Shown here: piece after piece, positions 1 through 12,015 of the stretch
Layout: every line of letters starts with the position of its first letter
Position numbering within the stretch: the first letter of the stretch is position 1
Assembly: GCA_000827205.1 (NCBI GenBank)
Contig: KN832562.1
Location: 913,831-977,830 of the forward strand
Origin: Plicaturopsis crispa FD-325 SS-3
Taxonomy: Eukaryota; Basidiomycota; Agaricomycetes; Amylocorticiales; Amylocorticiaceae
Length of the DNA: 64,000 nucleotides
Direction of reading: 5' to 3'
Position numbers and translations under genes: made by a program
The notes under the pieces: model-generated
What the model saw: only the letters and a program-made list of their open reading frames with translations
What the model was told of the DNA's origin: nothing
Database searches by the model: none

Positions 1-640
1 CATAATTCAATATTAATGGCAGTGCTCCGGTTACCTGAACGGACAGAAGAACGCCCACCGTGATGCAGTTTGCTGTTCCTGGCTGCATATATAAGGCGTT
101 ATATTCAGCACCCCGTTTCACAACTCCCTCAACGCCACTTGAGATTGAGAAGGTGAGTCGAAACCAAGTGATCTGAGCGTCGTTCTGTCGGTTCAATGTC
201 ATCATGAAAGTCATAGACGTCGCGTCGCTGCGATCTGCGCTGCTGTGCAATTTGCTTTAACCTTGAACGCTGAACGTTTCGACTTTTGAAATTGAATCCA
301 CTTAACGGAGACGAACTCAATCTCGAACACGTATCTTCACAAAACCTTGATAAAATTGAATCAACCTATGACGACAACGCGGTGAGCAAGCAGTCATATC
401 CGAAGGTCCTGTCGAGCTCGTGGGTAACATGTGGTCGACGTCCTTCGTCCAAGAGCAAATACCGCAAGGCGGCAAGCCGTTCACGCCCATCGAACTCTCT
501 AGCTGTCAACATCACCTTACTCAATCACTGCCAGTGTACAGGTCGCAGCCGTCTACCGCAGGGCCAGGTTTTACAAGCCTTTGGTTTGTTCCGTATCACC
601 CTGTGGGCCTTCACAATATCTCACGATAATCTGACGTAGC
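1..640. other. 5' flank of the F-box gene, no coding region supported
   Basis: No open frame here has a recognisable product. A TATA-box-like octamer lies at 88-95, and a good splice donor (AAG/GTGAGT) lies near 150. The upstream part could therefore carry a promoter and a 5' UTR intron for the F-box gene at 641, but this cannot be settled from sequence alone. Confidence 0.4.
88..95 (+). promoter_or_regulatory. TATA-box-like element
   Basis: The octamer tatataag stands in an otherwise mixed-composition stretch. It is about 550 bp upstream of the next plus-strand start codon, so it fits that gene only if the 5' UTR is long or spliced. Confidence 0.3.
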
Positions 641-1843
641 ATGGCCCAACTTCCCCCCGAGCTCTGGGATGCCATCATTGGCCATCTTGGCGATAATCGC
701 GACGCACTCGCGGCTTGCGGAGCAGTCTGCAAGGGCTGGCTACCAGCGAGTCGCTTCGCTTTGTTCGGCGGTGGCGCCGCATACGATGATAATGCGTTGC
801 ATACTCATCTCGAGACAACATTCATCACGAGGCCGATTGTCCATGAGTTTGTGGCCCTCCTAGAGTCCCCCAACTGCACATTGGCATCCGCCCTGCGCTA
901 CCTTCGTCTTTGGAATAGATATCCATGGATGAACAGATATCTGCACAAATTTACCGCCTTCTGTAATCTCCGGCGCCTCGATCTGGACCGCACTTACTTG
1001 GATGGCCTCTCCCCGGAGGCTTGGTCTGTGCTTACTTGCAATTTTCCGAACACTGTACGCATCCTGCGGCTGGAGTACATTGGATGCGCCAGCATAGAGA
1101 GGCTCGTGGAACTCGTAGCGTCATATCGTCTCCTCGAGGTCTTGTGCGTAGCACGTACGATCGAATGCCCGCACGGTTCTCTTGCAACCTTCCAGCGGCC
1201 CCATGTTGCAACAAAATTCCGCCCATCCTTACGCGTGCTGGATTTGCCATCCGGCGAGTCTTCCATCGCAATTCTCAACTGGATCTCATCGAAACCCGCG
1301 CCGTCCGTCACCGAACTCCGTATATCTATACCCGAGGAAGAGAGCTATGTAGACTCGATATGCTCATTCATCAAACTACTGGGGCCGTCCCTCGAGCGTC
1401 TCCTCGTGCGGATCGGCTTCCCGTCGTATGCTGCCCACCTCGAACACCGCCTCGACCTGTCGCTCAACACGAACCTTCGTGTCCTCGACTTGGGCGACGT
1501 GCCCCTTGCAGACCTTGTCTCGCAGGATTACATCCCACTCGTGTTGTCACGGATCGATTCTTACCACATCCAAGAGATCAGATTTGGTCTTGTCCAAGTA
1601 GACGATTACGGGAACTTCCAAGCGGACATCGACTTCAAATGGCACAGTGGACGTGCTATAGGAGGCATGTTAGCGCAACAACAGATGTCTAGCTTGAGGG
1701 CGGTGGTGGTCCGGTTGTGTCCGCACGACGGTATTGCCATTGACAAGGACCCGCGCGTAAAGTGTGTCAGAGAATCATTACGGGAGTGCGACACCCGGGG
1801 GATTCTCAAAGTTGTGTCGGTAGGACACGCTGGGACAATCTAG
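641..1843 (+). CDS. F-box / leucine-rich protein
   Basis: Single-exon frame of 400 residues. Residues about 3-40 form an F-box (LPPELWDAIIGHL, then AACGAVCKGWLPASR), which in this family docks the protein to Skp1 of an SCF ubiquitin ligase. The rest is a string of Leu-rich strand-helix stretches (LRRLDLDRTYL, LRVLDLPSGE, LERLLVRIGF, LRVLDLGDVPL) resembling degenerate leucine-rich repeats that would hold the substrate. Agaricomycetes carry many such F-box/LRR paralogues with unknown targets. The start fits the F-box at the extreme N terminus. Just after the stop, an intron-like segment (GTGAGT at 1860 to CAG near 1915) may be a 3' UTR intron. Confidence 0.88.
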   Translation: MAQLPPELWDAIIGHLGDNRDALAACGAVCKGWLPASRFALFGGGAAYDDNALHTHLETTFITRPIVHEFVALLESPNCTLASALRYLRLWNRYPWMNRYLHKFTAFCNLRRLDLDRTYLDGLSPEAWSVLTCNFPNTVRILRLEYIGCASIERLVELVASYRLLEVLCVARTIECPHGSLATFQRPHVATKFRPSLRVLDLPSGESSIAILNWISSKPAPSVTELRISIPEEESYVDSICSFIKLLGPSLERLLVRIGFPSYAAHLEHRLDLSLNTNLRVLDLGDVPLADLVSQDYIPLVLSRIDSYHIQEIRFGLVQVDDYGNFQADIDFKWHSGRAIGGMLAQQQMSSLRAVVVRLCPHDGIAIDKDPRVKCVRESLRECDTRGILKVVSVGHAGTI

Positions 1844-2712
1844 AAGGAGTGACTTGAAGGTGAGTTCCGACTATGACTCCTACTCACTGATAGTGTGGTA
1901 ACTCACTTGAACAGGTATTGTTCTTGACCGTCATGGCTTCCAGTTATATGGACCAGATGGCAATGCTAGAATGTTGACCGCTGAGCCCGATTTCAATTTG
2001 AGCCGGTCGCCTACAAGAGGCTTGCTATCACCTAAGGAACGATTATCTTCCTACTCGTGTGGCTGCCTACGGGAGACTAGCTATGACCTGCTTCACGAAA
2101 CGACGCCGGAATCAAATTGCCCTCCTCGGACCTTGGTTCTATCGTCGTTCTGGCTGACGTCCTCAAAGTCCCTGCCAGCGGCTCAGCGCAGCTCGACCCT
2201 ACCACGCCTCATCTCTTTGCGAAACAGAATACGTCTCGGAGAGGGATGGGCGGTTTTGTGTCCCGAGGCGTTCTTGACCGAGTCAGCCGTCGTAGTGGCT
2301 ACCTCATGCTGTCCGCTGTTAACGTTAACGGCGCCCTGGATTTCCAACATCCTACCGAGGGCCTAACGCCGACGGTAAGGGGCTCAACTTCAGTGCCCTG
2401 GTGAGTTACCCATGATCTCTGAGGCGCTTTAAGCTACAGGGTATCTCGGACATGCCCACTTACTACGCGCCGCGTCGCTGACCGCTACTCATGTTATCAT
2501 TGGTTCTCGGTAAGTACTTCCCGTCTGCAGATCGATATTGGTTTCTGCGGCCCTCCCTCTGCAAAGCTATACAGTTGTCAGTGAATAACGCTGATGGCGT
2601 TTGTCACTCTATTATATTAACCAAGGCTATGTTGCCTCATCAGGAAAAATGAGAGGTGGTTGGTAGGTGTTGCAGCATGTTGCCAACCCCAACAGCTTTC
2701 AACGACCTTCCC
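1844..2712. other. Gene-free stretch
   Basis: Two overlapping open frames near 1971-2404 read differently in adjacent frames and match no family I recognise. I see no start, splice or domain evidence that would make either a gene. Confidence 0.4.
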
Positions 2713-2888
2713 CTGTTGCCAACATGTCGCCAATACACTGCTATACCGAAAATTGTTGGAAACCAGCAAATCTGTGAGATTCTTGGCAACAATAGTTTGA
2801 GCACCTGGAACTCAGGTGAACAGATCAGTGGATCCCAGAAAAAAGGTAAAAGTCTGGATGAGGAGGTCGCGAGAGCTGGAAACCAGAT
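2713..2888 (+). repeat. Left arm of inverted repeat
   Basis: Pairs with 3308-3455 on the other strand. In the aligned blocks identity is high (for example accgaaaattgttgg versus accgagaattgctgg). Confidence 0.65.
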
Positions 2889-3307
2889 ATTGGTGATCGA
2901 TCGCAAGATCTACCTCGGCAAAGGACTTCACAGTGTTTTTGCGACTCGGAGGCGGTCTGCAGCCGCGCGGAAAGCGCATATGTAGAGGCTCGGATATGAA
3001 TATTTTCACTTAGCACCAGCCTCAATATGTGGTGCTTATAAAAGTTATATGTAAAGTCCGAGTCCTAGGTTCCTGCGCCGCCAGTGATTTGACGCACATA
3101 GGCCTGCGAGCATGTCGAACGCCCGTGGGTCACGACCCGCGTAATCTGGTACATGAATGTTCCTCTTATTTCACTGCCAAATCGTGCAGTGGTATGTCTG
3201 CCGCTCATGAATTCACTTTTTGTACCCTGAGAGGTCTCATTTTCGACCCACTGCGGGGCATTTTAGCGACGCTCGGAAGGATCTGATATTGCTGATGATC
3301 CCATGTG

Positions 3308-3455
3308 CATGATTTCTGGTTTCCAGCTTTCGCGACTGCCTCATCCAGACTTTTACCTTTCCTGTGGAATCCACTGATCTGTCTACCTGGCTTACAGCAA
3401 TCCTTTGATTCCCTGGTTTCCAGCAATTCTCGGTATAGCAGTGTAGGTTGTCAAT
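3308..3455 (-). repeat. Right arm of inverted repeat
   Basis: Reverse complement of the 2713-2888 arm, shorter because a segment matching about 2775-2810 of the left arm is reduced. Confidence 0.65.
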
Positions 3456-4801
3456 AGGTTGACAGCACCGTCGGCTAATGAAACTTCACATATTCACGCC
3501 AATTCACGCATCTTGAGTCGGAAGTATGCGCGTCAGCAGATTGACCAGTCTGTCGGTCCCAACTAATCTGAATCCTGTACGCCAGGCCGCAGGGGTCGCA
3601 ATTTTTAGTGGGGGAAAAACAGCAGATCTATTGCACGAAAGGCCTACATACTGTACAGAATGATAGCTACTAGCATACGAAGGAAAATGGGAGAAAGACG
3701 GCAGCGAAAACTGCCCATCACGGGTAGCGTGCCAGCAAGCGCTCGACAACGCGTACGGCAGGCCGATGGTTGAGCTCGAGACTTCAAGCTTCAAGTGACG
3801 CTTCATGCACAGGCTCGTGAGCGAGCGTGCAGCGGAAATGCCTGATGCATGGACGCCGCCGGCGTGGTGCCCGTGAATATTGGATACGGCGTGCGCCATC
3901 GCATTTGTTCGGTGTCTACGATGATGACAACGTTAGAGCTGGTTGGAACGAGAGAATGCTGGTAGCTACTCACCTTGTAGCCTACTTCGAGCATAGCATG
4001 GAGCTTGAGCGCGTCCACAATGTCGAGGATGGAGACTTAAAGCAAGTTAAACAGGATCATAAGTATCAAACAAGAGAGATATAGAGGTCAGTGACGCACC
4101 TAGACTGGTTAATACTACATAGTAGTACTTGGGTCAAGGTTTCGGATGAGCGTGCATAGGGAAACGAGAAAAAAAACGCTAAGTCCAAACGCCGCTCCTC
4201 CAGGACGCTGCGAAGACGTTCAGCCGAGGCGGCATTGTGCTCGAGATCACTCATAGGGGCTTTTACCTGATATGGATCCTGTCAACTGTTCTCAACACTT
4301 GCCAACTCTCGATTGTTGTTGGTACGGTTGGTAGAGGTTGGAACGTTAGCCGAGCCTCAGCCGTTTTCCAGATGCTTGATGCTGCCAATCAAAGCGCCAT
4401 ATGTAATGATATTTAATCGAGTGCAAGTGATTATACTAATTTATAGAGTGGCACCACCAGCATGAGCTTCCTTACCTGCAACCAATAGCGTTCACTGCAT
4501 CCTCAAGGCAGCCCATCCACCCGTCGGAAGCCAACAAGACGGCGAGACGACCATCTCCTCGAAATGTACATCTTATTACCATGAGAGGCATCAACAGATT
4601 CACAACCCTGCCTGCCAATAAAACTTATAACGCGGCATTGACGCGGCATGTAAATATGCCCAGGTCTCATGATGATTTCATCCGACGGAACTTTTCCTCG
4701 TTCCCAGGTCCTCGTCCACCAAAGCGTTTACCCGTAACGATAACTTATATAGCAGTGGTCCTCTCAAACATGTGGTTCTGTCACCTACACACCGCCTTGC
4801 C
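3456..4801. other. Intergenic region upstream of the P450 gene
   Basis: No supported gene. Short open frames on both strands lack splice or domain support. The last 60 bp contain a TATA-like element of the P450 gene. Confidence 0.4.
4745..4752 (+). promoter_or_regulatory. Probable TATA box of the P450 gene
   Basis: The octamer ttatatag lies 50 bp upstream of the P450 start codon at 4802, a normal distance for a fungal gene with a short leader. Confidence 0.5.
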
Positions 4802-6734
4802 ATGTCCAACGCCACCGTACTGCCGTCCGTGCAGGACTGGAATCTCTTGTCAACTCCCCCCGCCGTCGCCGCTACAGCAGGATGCCTTCTAGTGGTCGTC
4901 GCATTCTACGCCTCGTCTCTGTTCTCTGCGAGGAGCAAAACCTCCATCCCAGAGCTGGGCGGCATCTCGATACTCACCGCCTGGCCGTTTTTCAATAAAC
5001 GGTTCGATTTCATGAAGAAGGGTTTTGCAAAGACGAAGGAGTCTATGTTCCAGTTTAAGGTCTTGCAGGTGAGAGCGCAGTCTTGGCTTCTTTGCGGCGC
5101 TAGTATTGACCGGCTCTCAGCATCGCGTCGTTGCGCTGTCGGGAGAGGAGGGCCGTAAAGCGTTCCTCTCGGACAAGTCCCTCAACTTCAATGAGGGGTA
5201 CAAAATTCTCATGGGTGGTGTGAGTCTCGTTAGCCCGCCTTTCTGGAGGCATACATATGCTCAATAGTTTTTAAACGTGATCAGGCACCGCGGCTGGAAG
5301 ATATCGATGTACACTCAGCAGTGGACGATGATGCTACGCAGTTGAATCTCTTCAAGAAAAGACTCCACGAGTTGTTGCACAAGGACAGGCTTAATGACGG
5401 TACGCTTTACCCGGGATACGACCCGATTGTCGCTCATGTCTTTTGTATGCAGTGCTTCCCACATTGTTCGACGACATGAATGAGCGCATGCAAGAGTGGG
5501 GACACGATGGCAAGTCAGGCAGGATCAATCCCTTCAAAGATGTCTACGACGTACGTAGAGCTAACCACATGTGGTCGCTGAATTGTAACTTATCGTGTTT
5601 GTGTTCAGCTTGTCTTCCAAATGACCGTCCGCATGGCAACGTGCAGGGAGCTCTCCTCGTCGAGATCCGAGGTCGAACGTCTGTCGAAGCTGTACTGGGA
5701 ATTGGAGAAGAGCGCAACGCCCGTCAAGCTGCTCCTGCCATGGTTCCCTTCCAAGGCCAAGAAGGACGGTGAAAACGCGACCATGGGCCTGTACATGATG
5801 CTCAATGATTACGTTGAATTGAGACGCAATGCCAAGGTACCGAGCTCAGACGCCATTGATGTACTGATCCAGGATGGGACGGACAACCCAACTATTATCG
5901 GAGTAAGTACGCTTCTAGCCTCCCCAGAGTGTTGCTAATCACGCTGTACAGTTCATCCTAGGCGTCGTTTTCGCTGGAGTCATCAACACTGGAATAAACT
6001 GTGAGCACACGTTCACTTTTTCTATTTGGTGTTCAGAGGCTACAATTTTTTTTGCAGCTTGCTGGGTCCTCATCTTCCTCGCGGCGCATCCCGAGTGGAA
6101 GGCGCGCGCCACTGCCGAGGTCAACGCTCTCGTTAGCACCCACACCAACACCACGGGCTCAGACCCCCTTCACAAGCGCCTGGCGGCTATCCCCATGTCG
6201 GCCTGGGAGGAGGAAATGCCAGTAATCGAGCTGATCATCCGCGAGACACTCCGCCTCATCATCAACGGCACGCTCCTTCGCCGCAACGTCGCGCAGCCCC
6301 TCGAAATTGACGGCAAGATCATCGACAAGGCTGCCTTCCTCGCCTACAACACCTCGGACGTGCACTTGAACTCGGACATCTACTCGGACCCTCTCACATT
6401 CGATCCGTCGCGCTTCAACCCCGGACGGGAGGAAGACAAGAAAGGCACGTTTACCTACCTCGCCTGGGGTGCGGGGCGTCATCCGTGCGCGGGTATGAAG
6501 GTCGCGAAGCTCGAGATGAAGATGATCCTGGCACTCTTTTTGGCTGGCTACGAGTACGACCTCGTAGATGAGTCTGGGAAGTTCCCGAAAACGTTGCCGC
6601 AGCCGAATCGCAATGACTTACAGCAGGTACCTTGATAGAGTATACTCTCCTCAGCGTGGTTTCTGACTATTGACCACCAGGCGAGACCGTTGGGAGATCC
6701 CTGCTATCTTCAATTCAAGCGGGTTGTCGAGTAA
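4802..6734 (+). CDS. Cytochrome P450 monooxygenase
   Basis: Eight exons (4802-5068, 5121-5219, 5285-5399, 5453-5550, 5609-5902, 5952-6000, 6058-6626, 6681-6734) join in frame to 514 residues, normal for a fungal P450. An N-terminal hydrophobic segment (about residues 24-42) would anchor it in the ER membrane. The I-helix motif AGVINTG is the oxygen-activation site. The K-helix ExxR is ETLR, followed by a PERF-like FDPSRFNP. The haem-binding loop is WGAGRHPCAG, with Cys451 as the iron ligand. The loop begins with Trp where most P450s have Phe. The overall look of the C terminus recalls the CYP51/CYP7-like group, but the loop also occurs in Agaricomycete-specific families, so the substrate is unknown. 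All introns are GT-AG and short. Confidence 0.92.
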
Positions 6735-7660
6735 TTTCTCGGAGTGTTCTACATCTTGGAGGACCGGACTCTTGGCGTTGGGCCGTCATATTTATTTCCT
6801 ACTACTTACCACGATCTTTGCCAATGGCCTTCATATTTTTCTTGAGGATGCTCTGATCCACTATACAACTTATTACAAGCATTCAAACTCGGTTGAAGAC
6901 CCATTACAAGTGGTGTAAGTAGAAAGACTACAAAAGTTATTGAAGCTCCGATTAAAGCCGGACTTAGTAGTGATCGCGCCTGGTTAGAATATGTTTGAAG
7001 TTGCCTTTCACCCGAGGCTTTCGCTCTCTGCTGCTTTTCGTTTCTCTATCTTTCGTCGCAACTACCGTTTAACGGTGCACATACGAGGACACGAAGTTCG
7101 TTTCTCGGTGCTAAGCTGTGGGTGCGCGAGAAAAGGTGAGCCAACGTCGATCAGAGCAACGTGATATCACCGGCTGATACGGTATGTCTATGCAGTCCTG
7201 TCCTTGACAAGGCTAAATTTTGGCGAGCGACGATTTCAACCGTAACCGTTCGTGCAGAAAAGGCGTGCGGTGGTTCACGGAGTGGTGGTACGTGTCACTT
7301 ATACTTCACTCCACTCCCTAAGGCTGTACGGACGCGACGTGCAGCTTGGTGCTTTGCGTGCCTTTATCGTGTTCGCGAAATGGCGTTGCATATGCTCACG
7401 CTGCATTGATCAGTAGCTTTCCACCACACCATACATGCAGACGACGGCCAAACTCTGTTAACTCGGGCGCGCCCACGTTCGTTCACTCGTCTATCTAGCG
7501 ATATCCTGCTCGCTCGACTCTCGCGGTTTCCTGCTTATTCTATCTACCCCGGCGACACATTCGTTTCGAATCTGCCATTGGTCTGCCGACGTTGTGTATG
7601 CCAGCGCTCCATAGTCGACCTCGTTCGTTGAGCCGGTAACAGCGGCGCGTCCTGCGAGGC
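6735..7660. other. Intergenic region, P450 3' flank and promoter of the next gene
   Basis: No supported coding sequence. The last 200 bp before 7661 are pyrimidine-rich on the plus strand, as is common for fungal leaders. Confidence 0.4.
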
Positions 7661-10600
7661 ATGAACACCAGCAGTCAACACCCGAAACCACTCGCGCGCT
7701 TATCTCGTCTAGCTCTTAGCGGCAGAGCGCTACTGTCCCCCACATCACCCTCCGCCCGTTCACCACAGTCCGCACGTGACGAGGACGAGTGGTACATCCC
7801 ATATAACGGGCCCTACGAGATTCCAAAAGACGGTAGTACGAGCACTGCGTTCAGTTCGAACGCTGCACGAAAGCGGTCCGCGTCAATAGCGTCGACTAAG
7901 ACGGGGAAAGGACGTGCGCAAGCCCCTACCTTCATTAACCTAGGCGCGGCGAGCGGTATTGGCGAATCCCCTGTGGCCCATACACAAATGTACTACGGCG
8001 ACCGAAATGAACAAAACAACGCACAATCGCCTACCTCGCCTCCACACGAAAAGCGCACAAGTTTCTTTGGGTTCGGCCGGCGGCGATCTATATTGTCTGT
8101 AAAATCGAAGGACGACGTGGTGGTATCCCCGTTGGAAGAAGAACCGGTGCGAGGAGACGATGATGCCTATTATAACAGTTATTATTCAACTCTAATCGGT
8201 ACCCCTACTTCGGGGTCCGGTCGGTTCAAACTGAGTAAGGGCAAAGGAAAACGACCTCCTGTGCCTGCGCGCTCAGCTTCCGACGTCCGGAGGGAGAATT
8301 CGTCGAGAAGCGAGATGGAAAGTCCGGTCACCACCACGCGCAGTCCTGCTCACCCGTCCTCGCAACCACGGTCGCAAGGGCAACACCCGTATGCGTACCC
8401 GTTCCCGAGCTCGTCACCTACGCCCAAGGTTGACTCCCCTCCCATCACGGCTGCGAAGACCACGGTGTTGCCCAGCGTCACGCTTACTCAACCGGAGATA
8501 CTCCCCTCATATCCTTCTCAGTCTGCAGATCCTTTCGCAGCCACGGTCAACATGCCACCGTCCTCCCATGCACTCCGGACTTCCACGTCTACTCCCAACT
8601 TCCGAGCTCCCCCTCCGCCCGCACGAGCACCTACTCCACCGCATCGCTGGCTCTCAGCAGAGACATGGTGTGACGCATTACTTTTCCCACGCCCCCGCTT
8701 CCGCGTCCGCCTCGGTTCACAGTCGCGTACGTCGACACCCACCGCGAAGTCACATCAAAATGGAGGAGGGAGCGCGAATGGCAGCGGGCGTATTGTCAGC
8801 CCTCCAGACAGCCCCATCCACCAGCATCAGGATTCGAGGGACGGTTCGGCGTGGCAGGAGAGCGGGGTGGGACGGGAGAAAGCTGGGGCAGGACTCAAGA
8901 CGCGAGGTCTTATGAAGTCTCGCTCACATGCTGACTTGCTGAGCTCTACAAATAGGAGCGTATTGAATACCACTGAGGGTAAAACTGCTCCGGATCCGAA
9001 TTTATTGTCCGTGCGCCGAAGTTTCGCCCAGGATGACCTGGCATTGCCAAGTCCAGTTCCTTCGCTTGCTCGGTACGTTAACCATTTCTTTTCTTGGTGC
9101 AATGCATATGACATTGACGTACCGATCATAGTGTCCTTGAAGAGGGCGACGAGTTGACGCGCCAGCGAGAGCAATGGCAGGCTCTCGCAAAACATGGGTT
9201 TGGAAATTCTGTATCACGCGCGCACTCTCGCAAGCGATCGAAGTCGCTGAAGAATGCATCCAGCAGTGGCGTCAAGGACAAAGAACCCGGGGGATTCGAC
9301 TTCTTGGCCGCGAGAACACTCTTGGGAAGCCAGCGTGTCCAAGTCCGTGAGCACACGACATTGGAACGCACTTCAGGGACTACGGGGACCGTGTCGTCCC
9401 ATACTGTGTCGCACTCGCACTCGCATTCGCATGCGCACTCACACGCGAGCTCAAAACGCCAGGGGCATACCCGCGGGGACTCCTGGGGGAAGTCGGCTTT
9501 GCGGCTGTGTGGTATCAATGGGATCGATCCTACGAACGTCAGCCCCGTTGACGAAAATGGCACCGTGCTGGAGAGGGAGAGGGCAAAGGACGTGCCCCGT
9601 AAAGATACCCTTGCGCCAATTTCCGTGCCAGGTCTCGGCGGGCCCCCAAGAATATCCCCAACACCCTCTAGTATGGAGGGTGTGGGCATTGCGATCTCCA
9701 CACCCCCGCCATCAGATGATCATTCGCGCGAAACGTACGATCCAATATCACTCCCAGATCATCCTTACGCACAGGGTGCATCACTCCCTTACTCCCGCGA
9801 CACGCCCAAGGCTCCCTCCCGCAGTCCAAGTCACTCCCGTACGCACTCACGAAGGGGTTCAGATTACGCGGGGCCCCATCCTTCGTCTCACATCGTCCCT
9901 CCGCCCACTACTGGAAGCAGTGATGTCTCCTTCCGTCATCGGTTGCCTCCACAGGCGACACTAAACTACCAGTTCACGCACCCATTTGCCGCGCAATCGC
10001 CCGATGAGGCGGCAGATATCCATCCACGGATGCGTATTGACAGCAATGTGCCGCCACCTGCTAAAATGTACGTGGAATTGGCACCGGGCGACGTGCGCGA
10101 GATTCTTCCGCACGAGATTCAATATTCTCCGCTTCCCATGAATCCTGCGGAAGATGACGGGATTGAGTCGCAACCCCTGCACGCCTACGCTGCTGCTACT
10201 CGTAATCAACACAGAGAAACGAAGCTTGGAGTTGGTGAAGCCCTGTCATATACTTTGCATAAACAAAGTAGCAGGGATAGTGGAATAGGGACGAGCGAGG
10301 ACCATGACCCAAACATGCCCCGGGATCGTCGGCGCCCAGAAATTGTACGAGAAAGTTCCTCGTGCGGCCCCAGCTCAGCTAAGGCTGGCACCTCTCTGGC
10401 GCATCGCAAGCCAGTTATGTATGACCAAGCGGATCTCCCTCAGTTCCAGCGCATGACAACACAGTCCACGGAGCCGAGGTCGCTGCACACTGTAGCTTCT
10501 TCGCAGATCGACAGACTTGCGCCCCCCAGTGCCCGTGAAATCTCAGGGACCTTGAGCAATCGGAAACTCTCTGATTCCAATTCATCCCGGGTGACTTCAC

Positions 10601-11701
10601 AAGACTCTTCTCCCCAGATTTCGCCGCGACCATTGGGCAACGGAGACGACTTGGAGCGATTCCGTGACCTTTTCTATAATCCCAACCAATCTGAAATCAC
10701 CGCAGGGGGTAACGTCGACACGTATGCATCTCCTGAATCAAGCAGGGCGAGCGAGTTTTCTTGGGAACCTACCCCGAGAGAGCATCACGGCTTGTCGGAT
10801 GTCGTCCGCCAGCTCAGCCTTGAACTCGAAGAGTTTTCAGGCATGCAGGAGCAGCATACACCACCACACTCGCACACTCGGAGTCCATCCCTCCTTTCCG
10901 AACAACATTTTGGCCGCTCGCATAGTGGTCGGCGACCTCCAAACATCTCTACCAACTCCTTTGGATTTGTCTCGGCTGAGGTGGATAGGTCGCCGTCGCC
11001 CAACGACGAGACGCTACCTCTACGTATTCCTACGCGCGGTATCCGTCACAACGATTCATCCCTCAATGTTCCGGAGGACATAGCATCGTCGCGGGCTTCC
11101 TCCGTTCTAGAGCCATCGCCGGTGGAAGATGACACGTTTGGTAATGCTGATATCCTTTGCTCTGCGCCGCGATGAAATGCTGACTAGCGTGCTATGTTCT
11201 GTAGGCGTTCATCTGCGGATGGGCTCGATCGAAGCTGTGACTACCCCACCTACGACCGCGGGTGATCATCGAATTTCAAGTCATCTAACCTACCTCGAAG
11301 ATCGTCTGGCGCAGTCTGGCCATCCGCACGATAGGGGCAGTGCTGACCAGCCCGCAGAAAGCTCGACACGGATACTCTCGACCGACAGCTTACAACCTCC
11401 TCACTCGTTTGATCTCGCCCGTTTCAGCTATGTGACATCCAACACAGACACGTCTAGAATCTCTAACCTGTCCGATTTCCCGGTGCCACCCAAAGCTACT
11501 CCCGGTCATATGTCGCTCCTGCAATCGTACTTCGAGAATACTCCTGAACAACAGGCACAGGACTCTGCAGACTATTTCCCCCAGCATCCGCATGACGAGC
11601 CGGAGAACTCAGGGAATCGTCGACACCCCAGCTACCGAATGACCTTTGGCGGCGAGGAGGACATCGAGAACATCGCTGCTATACATTCTTCTCACATCTA
11701 A
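7661..11701 (+). CDS. Large Ser/Pro/His-rich low-complexity protein, function unknown
   Basis: Three exons (7661-9072, 9132-11140, 11205-11701) join in frame to 1305 residues; both introns are short GT-AG. Most of the protein is predicted disorder rich in Ser, Pro, Thr, Arg and His, including proline runs (APPPPARAPTPPH) and a His-Ser tract near 9410-9460 (HSHSHSHAHSHAS). One more ordered, charged block spans the first intron (EEGDELTRQREQWQALAKHG). RxxS-type sites are frequent (RSASDVR, KSRSHADL), suggesting a phosphorylated cytoplasmic scaffold or signalling protein. No catalytic or membrane domain was recognised. It converges with SMC1, whose stop lies 315 bp downstream. Confidence 0.8.
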
Positions 11702-12015
11702 TCTCCGTTGCTTTCTTTCGTTGTTTGTTGTGTTATACATTACTGCATCTTCTGCGCTTTCTCGCGCAGTTTCATGGTTTCACCGATGGACCACGGAATA
11801 TTTTTAACATCACATATCTTGCCTTTTCTATTGCGTACGACACGGCTATCCTTCATTTGCGTTGCTCTACATCGGTTTGCACATATCAATATAATACTAA
11901 GTACTGGCACAGCTAGTGATACAGCCAAACGGTGAAACAGAAAACAATACGACGAAAGCAATCGAGAATGAAAAGGATGCGCAGTGGTCAAGTTTGCGAG
12001 CTGGCTTTGGCGTGT
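11702..12015. terminator. Shared 3' region of two convergent genes
   Basis: A 314-bp AT-richer stretch between the stop of the Ser-rich protein gene (+) and the stop of SMC1 (-). It must hold both polyadenylation regions. No open frame of note. Confidence 0.4.

Larger units (their letters stand above)
2713..3455. mobile_element. Foldback / MITE-like element with long inverted arms
   Basis: The left arm (about 2713-2888) recurs in reverse complement at about 3308-3455. The best-matching blocks are acactgctataccg, ttggaaaccag or ctggaaaccag, and agatcagtgg followed by aaaggtaaaagtctggatgag. The right arm has an internal deletion relative to the left. The roughly 420-bp spacer has no open frame with a transposase-like motif. 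Long inverted arms around a short non-coding core are typical of non-autonomous foldback DNA elements. Exact termini and target-site duplications could not be fixed by eye. Confidence 0.6.

Noticed and set aside
286-639. Open frame just before the F-box gene
   Set aside because: Ser/Arg-rich, ends at the F-box start and shows no domain. More likely leader or 5' UTR intron sequence.
1971-2404. Possible gene downstream of the F-box gene
   Set aside because: Two adjacent frames overlap, neither has a recognisable domain, and no intron structure joins them convincingly.
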